DNA from: an uncultured Burkholderiales bacterium
GTDB lineage: Bacteria > Pseudomonadota > Gammaproteobacteria > Burkholderiales > Burkholderiaceae_C
Direction of reading: 5' to 3'
Assembly: GCA_903892175.1 (NCBI GenBank)
Contig: CAITHK010000203.1
Location: 1-50,384 of the forward strand
DNA length: 50,384 nucleotides
The translations under genes were made by a program, and so were the position numbers. Shown in pieces: positions 25,237 to 33,145 of this stretch (position 1 is its first letter; every line of letters begins with the position of its first letter). Below the pieces are notes generated by a model. It did not search any database, was not told the origin of the DNA, and saw nothing but the letters and a program-made list of their open reading frames with translations.

Positions 25237-26216
25237 GCGTGCGCTCCCTTCAACACGCCGCGCTTGGACAAGGTGTGCATCCAAGTGCCCCAAATGCCTC
25301 GCGGGAAAAACAACACCAAGGCCATGAACAAGATGCCCACCACCGCCATCCAATAACGCGTGAGCGTGGTCACCACATCCTCTAAATACAAGAACACGCC
25401 TGCACCGACAAACGGACCGAAGAACGTGCCCATGCCTCCCAGCAAACACATCATCACCGCCTGCCCCGACTGCAAGTAATGCAGCGAATCAACAGGCACC
25501 ACCGACAGATGCAAGGCACGCAAAGCGCCTGCCAAGCCGCAAATACCGGCAGAGATGACAAACACCAGCAACTTCGCACGGTCTACGTCGTAGCCACAAG
25601 CTGCGGTGCGCTTGTCGTTCTCACGGATGGCTTCGATCACCGAACCAAAAGGCGAGGCCAACAACCGAGACACCAGCCACAAGGCCAAGGCCACAAAGAA
25701 CAGCAAGATGTAGTACTTGGAGATGGGGTTCAAAAAGTCCAGGTGCACGGGCCCAATGTCGATGGCTTCGGGTTTGATGCCACGAAAACCGTTTTCACCG
25801 CCGGTCCACTTCTCGGCCTTGTAGAAGGTGTAGTAGACGATTTGCCCCAAGGCCAAGGTCACCATCGAGAAGTAAATGCCACGCGTGCGGATGGCGATGT
25901 AGCCCATCACCAAACCCACCAACAAAGCCGCCAGCACCCCCACCACAATGGCCGGCAGCCAGTGCAGGTTGAAGAACACCATGGAGATGCCGGTGAGGTA
26001 GCCCCCCACGCCCAAAAAAGCCGCATGACCAAAGGACAGCATGCCGGTGTAACCGAACACCAGGTTAAAGCCCACGGCATACAGACCAAAAATCAAAATG
26101 TTGACCGCCAAAGCCTCGTAGGGCATGAGCAGCGGAAACACCAGCAAAAAGGCCAGCACAGCGCCAACCCGATGACGCGCCACAAAGTTGACGCTGTCTT
26201 TGAACACTTCACTCAT
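25233..26216 (-). CDS. livM: LivM-type ABC permease (first Liv set)
   Basis: Inner-membrane permease of 327 residues with about eight to nine hydrophobic helices and the family segment GYTGMLSFGHAAFLGVGGYLTG (here split by 20-residue limits: GYTGMLSFGHAAFLGVGGYL). The later EAIRENDKRTAACGYDV loop is the coupling helix that contacts the ATPases. It overlaps both neighbours by four bases, so livH, livM, livG and livF are translated as a coupled block. Confidence 0.93.
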   Translation of the reverse strand: MSEVFKDSVNFVARHRVGAVLAFLLVFPLLMPYEALAVNILIFGLYAVGFNLVFGYTGMLSFGHAAFLGVGGYLTGISMVFFNLHWLPAIVVGVLAALLVGLVMGYIAIRTRGIYFSMVTLALGQIVYYTFYKAEKWTGGENGFRGIKPEAIDIGPVHLDFLNPISKYYILLFFVALALWLVSRLLASPFGSVIEAIRENDKRTAACGYDVDRAKLLVFVISAGICGLAGALRALHLSVVPVDSLHYLQSGQAVMMCLLGGMGTFFGPFVGAGVFLYLEDVVTTLTRYWMAVVGILFMALVLFFPRGIWGTWMHTLSKRGVLKGAHA

Positions 26217-27097
26217 CCCAACGCCCCCGCTTTGCCAAAGAAGCCCTGTGGTCGAACCAACAACACCAGCGCCATCAACACAAAGATCGACAACTCGGCA
26301 AATTCAGGTGCAACCAGTGAGGTCAGGCTGAAAACCACGCCCACCAAAAGCCCGGCCACCACAGCGCCAGGCAGCGAGCCCATGCCCCCCACCACCGTGA
26401 CCACAAACGACTCGGCCAACACCGGTATGCCCATCTCAGGGTTCACCGCACGTGTGGGTGCAGCCAGCACACCCGACAAACCGGCAATCGCCGTACCCAG
26501 GCCAAACACCAAGAACCACACCTTGGCGATGTCCACGCCCAGAACACGCACGATCTCTGAGTCGCGTGAGCCCGCGCGAATGATCAAGCCATAGCGCGTC
26601 TTCTCCAGAAACAACCACAGCCCCACACTCACCACCGCCGTCGCGCCAATCAAAAACAAGCGGTACAGCGGAAAGTGGCCAAAACCTAAATTCACTGCGC
26701 CGCGCAACGCCGCTGGCGTGGAAGACGGCAAGCCTTCAATGCCAAACAGCACGCGCGCTAAATCAATCAACACATACGACAGACCAAAGGTCAGCAGCAA
26801 GGGGTAATCGATGCCACGCCCATACAAGGGCCGGACTAAAAAGCGTTCCGCCAACAAACCCAAGGCGCCCACCACAAGCGGGGCAATCAACAGCCCCAGC
26901 ACAAAGCTGCCAGTCAGGCCCAAGAAATAGACGCCTAAAAAGGAGCCCATCATGAAGAAAGCCCCGTGGGCAAAATTCACCACGGTCAACATGCCAAAAA
27001 TCAGCGACAGCCCCATGGCCAAGAGCGCATACACTGCGCCCAAGGCCACGCCAGTCACCAGCTGCAGCATGAACAAATTGAGGGTGATGTCTGTCAC
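26213..27097 (-). CDS. livH: LivH-type ABC permease (first Liv set)
   Basis: Second permease subunit, 294 residues, with the LivH hallmarks LALGAVYALLAMGLSLIFG-type first helix (here GVALGAVYALLAMGLSLIF) and NFAHGAFFMMGSF. The coupling loop GLIIRAGSRDSEIVRVLGVD is visible at about 170-190. The start codon is GTG at 27097 with AGGAGA eight bases upstream. The gene follows the binding-protein gene by 21 bases. Confidence 0.93.
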   Translation of the reverse strand: MTDITLNLFMLQLVTGVALGAVYALLAMGLSLIFGMLTVVNFAHGAFFMMGSFLGVYFLGLTGSFVLGLLIAPLVVGALGLLAERFLVRPLYGRGIDYPLLLTFGLSYVLIDLARVLFGIEGLPSSTPAALRGAVNLGFGHFPLYRLFLIGATAVVSVGLWLFLEKTRYGLIIRAGSRDSEIVRVLGVDIAKVWFLVFGLGTAIAGLSGVLAAPTRAVNPEMGIPVLAESFVVTVVGGMGSLPGAVVAGLLVGVVFSLTSLVAPEFAELSIFVLMALVLLVRPQGFFGKAGALG

Positions 27098-27118
27098 GGG
27101 ACTTGTCTCCTGAGTACC

Positions 27119-28369
27119 TTAAGCCTTGTGGCCGAGTTCGGTGCAGCTGCGCAACGTGGCTTCGTTGGGCGCGTCGGTGCTGACCACGTTGAACACGTCG
27201 TTCTTGTCTTTCATGCCCTTGGACTTGGACTCGACAATGATGACCGACTGCACCGATTGGTGGTCGCACTTGCGGTAGTACTGGTCGCCCTTGTACCAGT
27301 TGTATTTCATGCGACCCATCGCGTCGCTGACTTTGTTGGAATCGGTGCTCTTGGCATCCAACACACCTTGCAAGATGCTGCGGATACCGGCGTAACCCAA
27401 TGCGCCGTAGTCGGTGGGCACGGCCCCGTTGTAAGCCTTGCGGTACTTGTCGTTGAAGGCCTTGGCCGCTGGCACTTTGTCTTCGATGCCCCAGTAGTAC
27501 GACGTGCCACCCACCACACCGTCAAACACCTCGGCACCACCGGCTTGGCGTGCGGTGAACAACAGCACGGGCGTGATGATGCGTGTCTTTTCTTTCAAAC
27601 CAAAGTCGGTGGCTTGTTTGGTGGCGTTGAGCAAGTCGCGGCCAAAGTTGCACATCACCAAGATGTCGGGGTTGAGCGCCTGGATGCGTGGCAAGAAAGC
27701 CGAGAAGTCCGAAGCACCAATCGGGTGGCGGATGTCGGCCAAGGTGGTGGCACCCAAGGATTGACCGGCGCGTTCAAAGCCGCGCACCATCTCGTGGCCA
27801 TAGGCGTAGTCGGCTGTCAGATACACCACGCGTTTGCCGAATTTAGGGAACGCATAACGCGCCACCGCGCCCGCCGTCATGTGGGGGTTGAGCGCTTCGT
27901 GGAAGGTGTAAGGACTCCAGTCCTTGACCTCGTTGATGGCGTCCGATTGGCTGATCGAGTTGAAGATCATCTTGCGCTCGCGTGTGACCGCGTTCATCGA
28001 CAACTGGGTGGCGGCAGACAAAGAGCCGGCCATGAAGTCGACCTTGTCTTTTTCAATCAACTCCAGCGTGCGGGAAGCTGCTTCACCAGGGTTGAGCTTG
28101 TCGTCACGCACCAGCAACTCGGCTTTGCGGCCGTTGAAGCCACCGGCGTCGTTGAACTCTTTGATGGCCAACTCAGCCGCACGCACTTGGTCTTGCGCCT
28201 CGGTGGAGTAAGCCCCGGTCAAAGGCACCAAAAAGCCAATCTTGATCGGTGCCGTTTGGGCGCTGGCGATGTTGAACAAAAACGGGGCGCTGCCAGCAGC
28301 GCCTGCAGCGGCGCCCATTTGCAGCAACTGACGGCGGCTGGGTCGCTTGGAATTTGAATGGTCGTTCAT
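27119..28369 (-). CDS. ABC-type substrate-binding protein, LivK/HAAT family, Tat-like signal (first Liv set)
   Basis: Periplasmic receptor of 416 residues feeding the Liv permeases. ATG 28369 has GAGGAGAC upstream; the frame is open much further but without similarity. The N-terminus SRRQLLQMGAAAGAAGSAPF is a twin-arginine signal. The mature part starts TAPIKIGFLVPLTGAYS and shows the two Rossmann lobes of type I binding proteins, with YLTADYAYGHEMVRGFERA in the hinge region. Relatives serve amide, urea, amino acid and aromatic-acid uptake. The monooxygenase gene next door suggests a ring-acid ligand. Confidence 0.92.
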   Translation of the reverse strand: MNDHSNSKRPSRRQLLQMGAAAGAAGSAPFLFNIASAQTAPIKIGFLVPLTGAYSTEAQDQVRAAELAIKEFNDAGGFNGRKAELLVRDDKLNPGEAASRTLELIEKDKVDFMAGSLSAATQLSMNAVTRERKMIFNSISQSDAINEVKDWSPYTFHEALNPHMTAGAVARYAFPKFGKRVVYLTADYAYGHEMVRGFERAGQSLGATTLADIRHPIGASDFSAFLPRIQALNPDILVMCNFGRDLLNATKQATDFGLKEKTRIITPVLLFTARQAGGAEVFDGVVGGTSYYWGIEDKVPAAKAFNDKYRKAYNGAVPTDYGALGYAGIRSILQGVLDAKSTDSNKVSDAMGRMKYNWYKGDQYYRKCDHQSVQSVIIVESKSKGMKDKNDVFNVVSTDAPNEATLRSCTELGHKA

Positions 28370-28400
28370 GCGTGTGTCTCCTCGGGTGGTTGGAATGAAA

Positions 28401-29681
28401 TCAATGCTCGACGTGCTTGGCGTCAGCGTGTTGTTGTGTGGGGGCTGGGGTGGGCCTGAACGCGGTGACATGGCCATAACGGCCCAAGTCGATCGCGGTT
28501 TCGGCCACCACCTCGCGGGCGTTGCGCTCGGTGGTGTGCGAGTCGTTGCCTGCGGCTTGCGACTGCATGTAGGCGCCCAGCCAGCGTGCGCGGTCCACCG
28601 CCATCTGGCACCGGGGCAAACGTTGTTGCTCGTACACGCGCAAGGCCTCGGCGGTGGCGCCGTGGCTGCGAATGGCGTCAGCCAGAGCAGCCGCATCTTC
28701 GGCCGCTTTGGTCACGCCCATGCCAATGTGGGGACGGCCCACAAACGAGGCGTCGCCCATCAAGGCCACGCGGTCAAACGCAATCTGGGTCGAGGCCAAG
28801 TCGTAGATGGGCTGCAAAAACGGTTGCGCGGTTTTTTCGATCATCTCGGCAAACTGCGGTGCCAAGATGCGGCGTGCGTCTTGGCGCATGTCCGACACGT
28901 TTTTCCAAGAGACTTTGTTGGGTGAAATGCCGCCTGGGTGATGCACACCATCGGCGTCCGTCAGCAAGGCATCCAGCGCCGGGCCTGCGGGTGCTGGGCG
29001 GTACCAGACAAAGTTGTAGGCACGACGACCACGGCGGGTGTCGTTGCCGGGTCCGGCCACTGGGTAGCCAATGATTTGCTCGCCCACCGGCAAACAAAAA
29101 CCAAACGTCTCGAACACGGTGTTCAGGGTGAGGTTGGACAACACCGATTCTTCGCACACACCGCGCCAAGCCACATAGCCCGCATACACCTGTTGAATTT
29201 GCGGCGCAAACTGCTGACGCACCGCCGAGCGAATGCCGTCACTGGCCACCACCAAGTCGGCTTCAAACGTGACGCGCTGTTCACCATCGAGGGCATGCAC
29301 CACCACACGGTCGACCAACTGCTCCACACGCTCCACCGACACGCCTTGCAAGTAGCGCTCGGCTGGCACCAAGCGGTGCAGCAAGTGGTAGAGACGGCTC
29401 CACGAGGTGAGCACCTGGGGCATGTCAATTGCAATGCCCACCGACCCATCGTGGTTGAGCGACATGCGCCCATCAATCGCCACACCCAAAGATTCGCAAT
29501 CGTCCAAACCCGCACGCTTTAAGCCTTCGGTCAAGGCGTCGTGGGTGACGATGCCCGCACCCCGCCCGTCCATCGAGCCACGCACCTTCTCCAGCACACG
29601 CACATCGTGGCCGTCTTTGAGCAACATGTTGGCAGCCATCAGGCCACCGAGCGATCCACCAACAATCAGTATCCGTGCCAT
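28401..29681 (-). CDS. FAD monooxygenase, 2,6-dihydroxypyridine 3-monooxygenase (DHPH)-like
   Basis: Flavoprotein hydroxylase of 426 residues. The FAD fold is ILIVGGSLGGLMAANML at residues 4-20, the DG motif VVASDGIRSAVRQQ, and the GD motif LMGDASFVGRPHIGMGVTKA. Three features resemble the A. nicotinovorans DHPH and related hydroxylases more than salicylate hydroxylases: the YAGYVAWRGV strand, the GYPVAGPGND-YNFVWYRP segment and the RPH in the GD loop. The reaction would be para/ortho hydroxylation of a dihydroxypyridine or similar ring. It follows the VOC gene by 17 bases and is co-transcribed with the Liv importer. The exact substrate is inferred only. Confidence 0.85.
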   Translation of the reverse strand: MARILIVGGSLGGLMAANMLLKDGHDVRVLEKVRGSMDGRGAGIVTHDALTEGLKRAGLDDCESLGVAIDGRMSLNHDGSVGIAIDMPQVLTSWSRLYHLLHRLVPAERYLQGVSVERVEQLVDRVVVHALDGEQRVTFEADLVVASDGIRSAVRQQFAPQIQQVYAGYVAWRGVCEESVLSNLTLNTVFETFGFCLPVGEQIIGYPVAGPGNDTRRGRRAYNFVWYRPAPAGPALDALLTDADGVHHPGGISPNKVSWKNVSDMRQDARRILAPQFAEMIEKTAQPFLQPIYDLASTQIAFDRVALMGDASFVGRPHIGMGVTKAAEDAAALADAIRSHGATAEALRVYEQQRLPRCQMAVDRARWLGAYMQSQAAGNDSHTTERNAREVVAETAIDLGRYGHVTAFRPTPAPTQQHADAKHVEH

Positions 29682-29698
29682 GTGTGTTGACCTAGGTC

Positions 29699-30169
29699 TC
29701 AAGCGGCCGAGGCTGCTGCGAGTTTTTTGTCCAGCGCGTACTTCTCATCGGTGGGGTAGTTCAACTCCACCACCACACCGCTGGGGTCATCAAAAAACAA
29801 CTGGTGCAGATGAATTTCGGGCACCGTGCGCTGGCGCGGCACCACCTTCATGTGGGCCAAGTGGTCGAGCATCTGCTCCAGCCCATCGGCAAAAAACGCT
29901 ACATGGTCGAGCGCACCGCTGCCATGTAAGGAACCGATGTCGCGGTCACCCAGGTAGTTTTTCAGACCCTCGGGGTCATTCATGTCGATGCCAATCACAT
30001 GCACCACGGCATTGGCCACATCGTTGTGCGGGCCGCGGTACAGCCACAAGCCCGGAAATGGAAACGGGGGACGCGGCCCCACGGTCAAGCCCAACACGTC
30101 CACATAAAAACGCTCGGTGGCGGCCATGTCGGTGGTGCGAATCGAGTAATGGTTCAGGGTGAGTGCCAT
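29699..30169 (-). CDS. VOC-superfamily (glyoxalase/extradiol-dioxygenase fold) protein
   Basis: A 156-residue protein with the paired beta-alpha-beta-beta-beta modules of the vicinal oxygen chelate fold. The first module begins LNHYSIRTTDMAATERFYVDVLGL; the second begins HGSGALDHVAFFADGLEQML and ends HQLFFDDPSGVVVELNY. Candidate metal ligands are His7, His in ALDHVAF, His in HLHQLFF and Glu in VELNY. Such proteins isomerise, cleave or dehydrate intermediates. Its place between the regulator and the DHPH-like hydroxylase fits a ring-opening or isomerase step, but it is too short for a typical extradiol dioxygenase. Confidence 0.85.
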   Translation of the reverse strand: MALTLNHYSIRTTDMAATERFYVDVLGLTVGPRPPFPFPGLWLYRGPHNDVANAVVHVIGIDMNDPEGLKNYLGDRDIGSLHGSGALDHVAFFADGLEQMLDHLAHMKVVPRQRTVPEIHLHQLFFDDPSGVVVELNYPTDEKYALDKKLAAASAA

Positions 30170-30170
30170 G

Positions 30171-30965
30171 TCAAGTCCTCAGGGTGGTGGGTCGTACGGT
30201 GCGAGAGTGGGCATTGGAGCGCTTTGTGGCGCGCAAAGGTGTCGCCGTCTTGACCTTGCGCGGCTGGGGTTGACGCAACACAAGGCAACTGGCCTGCAAA
30301 TAGCTGCGCACTTGGTTGCGTATGACCACGCGGTCATACGCGGGCGGATTGCCTTCGTGCACCGCTTGGCTGTAAACCCAGCGGCGCAGGCCGCTGTAAA
30401 AAATACTGCCGTGCAAGCCCATCAACAATTCGCGCTCCATCACCGACGCTTGGGCGCGGCTTTTGAAATCACGGTAGCGACGGGTTTCGCGGATCAGGCG
30501 CGGAAACAAACGCTCGCGCAGCAAGTCAAAAAAGCGGTTGGTGATGGTTTGGTCGGTCAAGCCCGAAAAGATCAAGATCCGCACAAAGTCATGCGTCAAC
30601 ACGGTTTCGGCGTAGTCGATGTAAAACAAGGTGAACTTGTCTTCGGTGGACAAATGGTCATCGTCCAACCACTGCTCCCACTCCGGCTTCCAACGGCCCT
30701 CGAACACCTCCAAGTACACACGGTCCACCAAGGCCTGCTTGGTGGGAAAGTAGTGGTACAGCAAGGCATGGGTCACGCCAATGCTTTTGGCCAAATCACG
30801 CATTTGCGCGTCAAAACCGTGGCGGGCAAAAAACTGGATGGCCCCGTCGACGATGTGGCGCTCGCGGTCAAGCACCGACATGCGTTTGCGCGCCGCCTCA
30901 GGGGCTGCGGGCTTGCCTTTCGGGTTTTTCCTAGGCAAAGACCTATTTACCAATGCGTCAACCAT
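30171..30965 (-). CDS. TetR-family transcriptional regulator (paralogue of the one at 48109)
   Basis: A 264-residue regulator with an N-terminal basic stretch, the helix-turn-helix MRDLAKSIGVTHALLYHYFP (about residues 55-74), then the family's FEGRWKPEWEQW and a helical ligand domain. The C-terminus is a long basic tail (about the last 30 residues, rich in Arg/Lys/Thr). The start is uncertain (ATG 30965 or 30974; neither has a good ribosome site). It begins the minus-strand operon and lies head-to-head with the coxGMSL group, so it probably controls both. Its ligand domain is clearly similar to the TetR at 48109. Confidence 0.88.
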   Translation of the reverse strand: MVDALVNRSLPRKNPKGKPAAPEAARKRMSVLDRERHIVDGAIQFFARHGFDAQMRDLAKSIGVTHALLYHYFPTKQALVDRVYLEVFEGRWKPEWEQWLDDDHLSTEDKFTLFYIDYAETVLTHDFVRILIFSGLTDQTITNRFFDLLRERLFPRLIRETRRYRDFKSRAQASVMERELLMGLHGSIFYSGLRRWVYSQAVHEGNPPAYDRVVIRNQVRSYLQASCLVLRQPQPRKVKTATPLRATKRSNAHSRTVRPTTLRT

Positions 30966-30972
30966 GGCTAGC

Positions 30973-30999
30973 ATTGTTGAACGTTTGGTCAATAACAAT
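30973..30999. promoter_or_regulatory. Inverted repeat near TetR start, candidate operator
   Basis: ATTGTT (30973-30978) and AACAAT (30994-30999) form a perfect dyad. A second overlapping one, TTGA (30977-30980) / TCAA (30989-30992), lies inside. It sits a few bases upstream of the TetR gene, between it and coxG, the usual place for autoregulation. The operator role is inferred from position only. Confidence 0.45.
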
Positions 31000-31036
31000 C
31001 ATCGGTGCAAACCCTCAGGAATGGTACCCATGAGAC

Positions 31037-31054
31037 ATGCCCACCGCAGGGCAT
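31037..31054. promoter_or_regulatory. Inverted repeat ATGCCC-N6-GGGCAT in the coxG leader
   Basis: A perfect 6-base dyad with a 6-base spacer ends 31 bases before the coxG ATG. It could be a second regulator site or a leader stem-loop. It does not resemble the AT-rich dyad next to the TetR start. Confidence 0.35.
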
Positions 31055-31085
31055 AGACCCACAGAAATCACCCACAAGGATCACC

Positions 31086-31751
31086 ATGGAATTGACTGGA
31101 GAAGTTCGAATCGCAGCCCCGCGTGAGCGCGTCTGGCATGCCCTCAACGATGCACGCACCTTGATGGCTTGCATTCCGGGCTGCGAAGAAGTTGAGATCT
31201 CCTCGCCCACCGAACGCCATGTGCGCTTGCTGGTCAAAGCCGGCCCGGTGCGGGCACGCTTTGTCGGCAAGATCACCTTGAGCGATGTGGTGGACGGCAG
31301 CGCTTGCGTGATGAATTTCGAAGGCTCAGGCGGCACCGCCGGCATGGCCACCGGCAAGTCGTCGGTGCAACTGCGCGACGACGGCGACGCCACCGTGGTG
31401 CATTACACCGCCACCGCGTCGGTCGGCGGCAAGCTGGGGCAAATTGGTGCACGCATGCTCGACGCAGCGTCCAAACAAATGGCCGATCAGTTTTTCAAGC
31501 GCCTGAGCCAAGAGTTGGGCGATGGCCCCGCGGCCGCTTCGGCCAATGCTGCGGCCACGGCACCCGCAGCCTTGGCCGCTGTCGCAGAGCCCACCTCAGG
31601 CACCACCACGCACCCCACACGCACCAGCGCGTCGCATACTGCCCCCGCACCGGCCCAGTCCCTGCTGAGCGAGGGCACCCGCGTGCTGTGGTTTGCCTGT
31701 GGCTGCGCAGCCACCGGTTTCGGCGTGTGGCTGGCCAGCTTGTTGCGCTGA
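31086..31751 (+). CDS. CoxG-like SRPBCC-domain protein (Mo-hydroxylase accessory)
   Basis: A 221-residue START/SRPBCC-fold protein of the carbon monoxide dehydrogenase subunit G family: MELTGEVRIAAPRERVWHAL start, DARTLMACIPGCEEVE, and MADQFFKRLSQEL at the end of the domain (about residue 145). An Ala/Pro/Thr-rich linker and a C-terminal membrane helix (about 201-220) follow; CoxG anchors its enzyme to the membrane in CO oxidisers. ATG 31086 has AAGGA upstream. It is the first gene of the coxGMSL-like operon, so it probably tethers or helps assemble the Mo-hydroxylase. Confidence 0.9.
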   Translation: MELTGEVRIAAPRERVWHALNDARTLMACIPGCEEVEISSPTERHVRLLVKAGPVRARFVGKITLSDVVDGSACVMNFEGSGGTAGMATGKSSVQLRDDGDATVVHYTATASVGGKLGQIGARMLDAASKQMADQFFKRLSQELGDGPAAASANAAATAPAALAAVAEPTSGTTTHPTRTSASHTAPAPAQSLLSEGTRVLWFACGCAATGFGVWLASLLR

Positions 31752-31760
31752 GGCACCCCC

Positions 31761-32636
31761 ATGAAATCCCCCGAATTCGACTACATCAAAGCCCGCTCGC
31801 TTGAACAGGCCCTGTCTCTGCTGGCCAGCCACGGTGACGAGGCACGCATCTTGGCCGGTGGGCAAAGCCTGTTGGCCGCACTCAACATGCGCCTGTCCGA
31901 GCCTGCACTGCTGATCGACATCAGCGAGCTCCAACAGTTGCGCGGCATTCAGGTCACGCCCACGGCCCTGCGCATTGGCGCCTTGACCACCCACACCGAC
32001 ATTGAAAACTCCAGCCTGGTGGCCCAACACGCACCGCTCTTGAAACTGGCCGTGCCACACATTGCCCACCGGGCCATTCGCAACGCAGGCACCTTTGGCG
32101 GCTCCATCGCCAACGCCGACCCTGCCGCCGAATGGCCGTGTTGCTTGTTGGCACTCAACGGCCAGGTGGTGGCAAACAGTCCACGCGGTGAACGCCGCAT
32201 CGCGGCATTGGATTTTTTCACCGGCCTTTACACCACCGAACTGGCCGACGACGAGGTGTTGACCGCCTGCGAATTGCCGCTGGCACAACGCGACGACTGG
32301 TTTGGTTTTCAAGAACTGGCACGCCGCCACGGCGACTACGCCATCGCAGGCTTGGCCATGCACCTGCGTTTTGCGGGCCCCGTGGTGCAGTCGGCCAGCT
32401 TGAGTTGGTTGGGACTGGCCAGCACGCCCTTGCGCAGCCACAAAACCGAGCAGCTGCTGGCGGGCAAACCCCTGGACGCCACCACATTGGAGATGGTGGC
32501 GGCCTCGCTGCGTGAAGAGCTCGACCCCTTGGCCGACCTCACCAACACCGGCGCCACCAAAAAACACCTCGCCACCGTGTTGGCGCGCCGCTTGCTGACC
32601 CAGGCCCACGCCACGCGACAAAGCGTGGCTGCTTGA
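31761..32636 (+). CDS. CoxM-like FAD-binding subunit of Mo-hydroxylase
   Basis: Flavin subunit of 291 residues. FAD contacts are visible as ILAGGQSLLAALNMRL (about residues 31-46) and the pyrophosphate-binding AGTFGGSIANADPAAE (about 109-124). The C-terminal CO-dehydrogenase flavoprotein domain follows. It takes electrons from the 2Fe-2S subunit and passes them to a quinone or other acceptor. It is nine bases after coxG and 20 bases before coxS, so translated as part of the same operon. Confidence 0.93.
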   Translation: MKSPEFDYIKARSLEQALSLLASHGDEARILAGGQSLLAALNMRLSEPALLIDISELQQLRGIQVTPTALRIGALTTHTDIENSSLVAQHAPLLKLAVPHIAHRAIRNAGTFGGSIANADPAAEWPCCLLALNGQVVANSPRGERRIAALDFFTGLYTTELADDEVLTACELPLAQRDDWFGFQELARRHGDYAIAGLAMHLRFAGPVVQSASLSWLGLASTPLRSHKTEQLLAGKPLDATTLEMVAASLREELDPLADLTNTGATKKHLATVLARRLLTQAHATRQSVAA

Positions 32637-32656
32637 CACCCCACAAGGCACACACC

Positions 32657-33145
32657 ATGTCAGACCTTCACACCATTCGACTCCATGTCAACGGCCAGCC
32701 GCACAGCTGCGCCATTGCACCCCGACTGCACCTGATCGACTTGCTGCGCGACGAACTCGGCCTCAAAGGCTCTCACTTGGGTTGCGAGCACGGCGTGTGC
32801 GGCGCCTGCACCGTCGAGGTGGACGGGCGCATTGTTCGCGGCTGCCTCACGCTGGCGGTGCAAGCCGACGGCGCGCAGGTGCGCACAGTGGAGGGCCTGT
32901 CCGACTTGCCCGACGCCAGGCTGTTGCAGCAGGCGTTTGTCAAACACAACGCCTTGCAATGCGGCTTTTGCACCCCCGGCATGTTGATGGCCGCACGCGA
33001 GCTGGTGCAACACAAACCCGACGCCACCCGCGAAGAAGTGCGCGAGTGGATGAGTGGCAACTACTGCCGCTGCACCGGCTACCACGCCATCGTCGACGCC
33101 GTGTGCGACGTGCTGGCCCAACGCCACCAGGAGGCTGCCGCATGA
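32657..33145 (+). CDS. CoxS-like (2Fe-2S)-binding subunit of Mo-hydroxylase
   Basis: A 162-residue iron-sulfur subunit starting at ATG 32657. Cys43, 48, 51 and 63 hold the ferredoxin-type cluster; Cys102, Cys105, Cys137 and Cys139 (QCGFC, YCRCTGY) hold the second. All eight ligands are present. Its stop overlaps the large-subunit start (ATGA), matching the fixed stoichiometry of the complex. Confidence 0.95.
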   Translation: MSDLHTIRLHVNGQPHSCAIAPRLHLIDLLRDELGLKGSHLGCEHGVCGACTVEVDGRIVRGCLTLAVQADGAQVRTVEGLSDLPDARLLQQAFVKHNALQCGFCTPGMLMAARELVQHKPDATREEVREWMSGNYCRCTGYHAIVDAVCDVLAQRHQEAAA

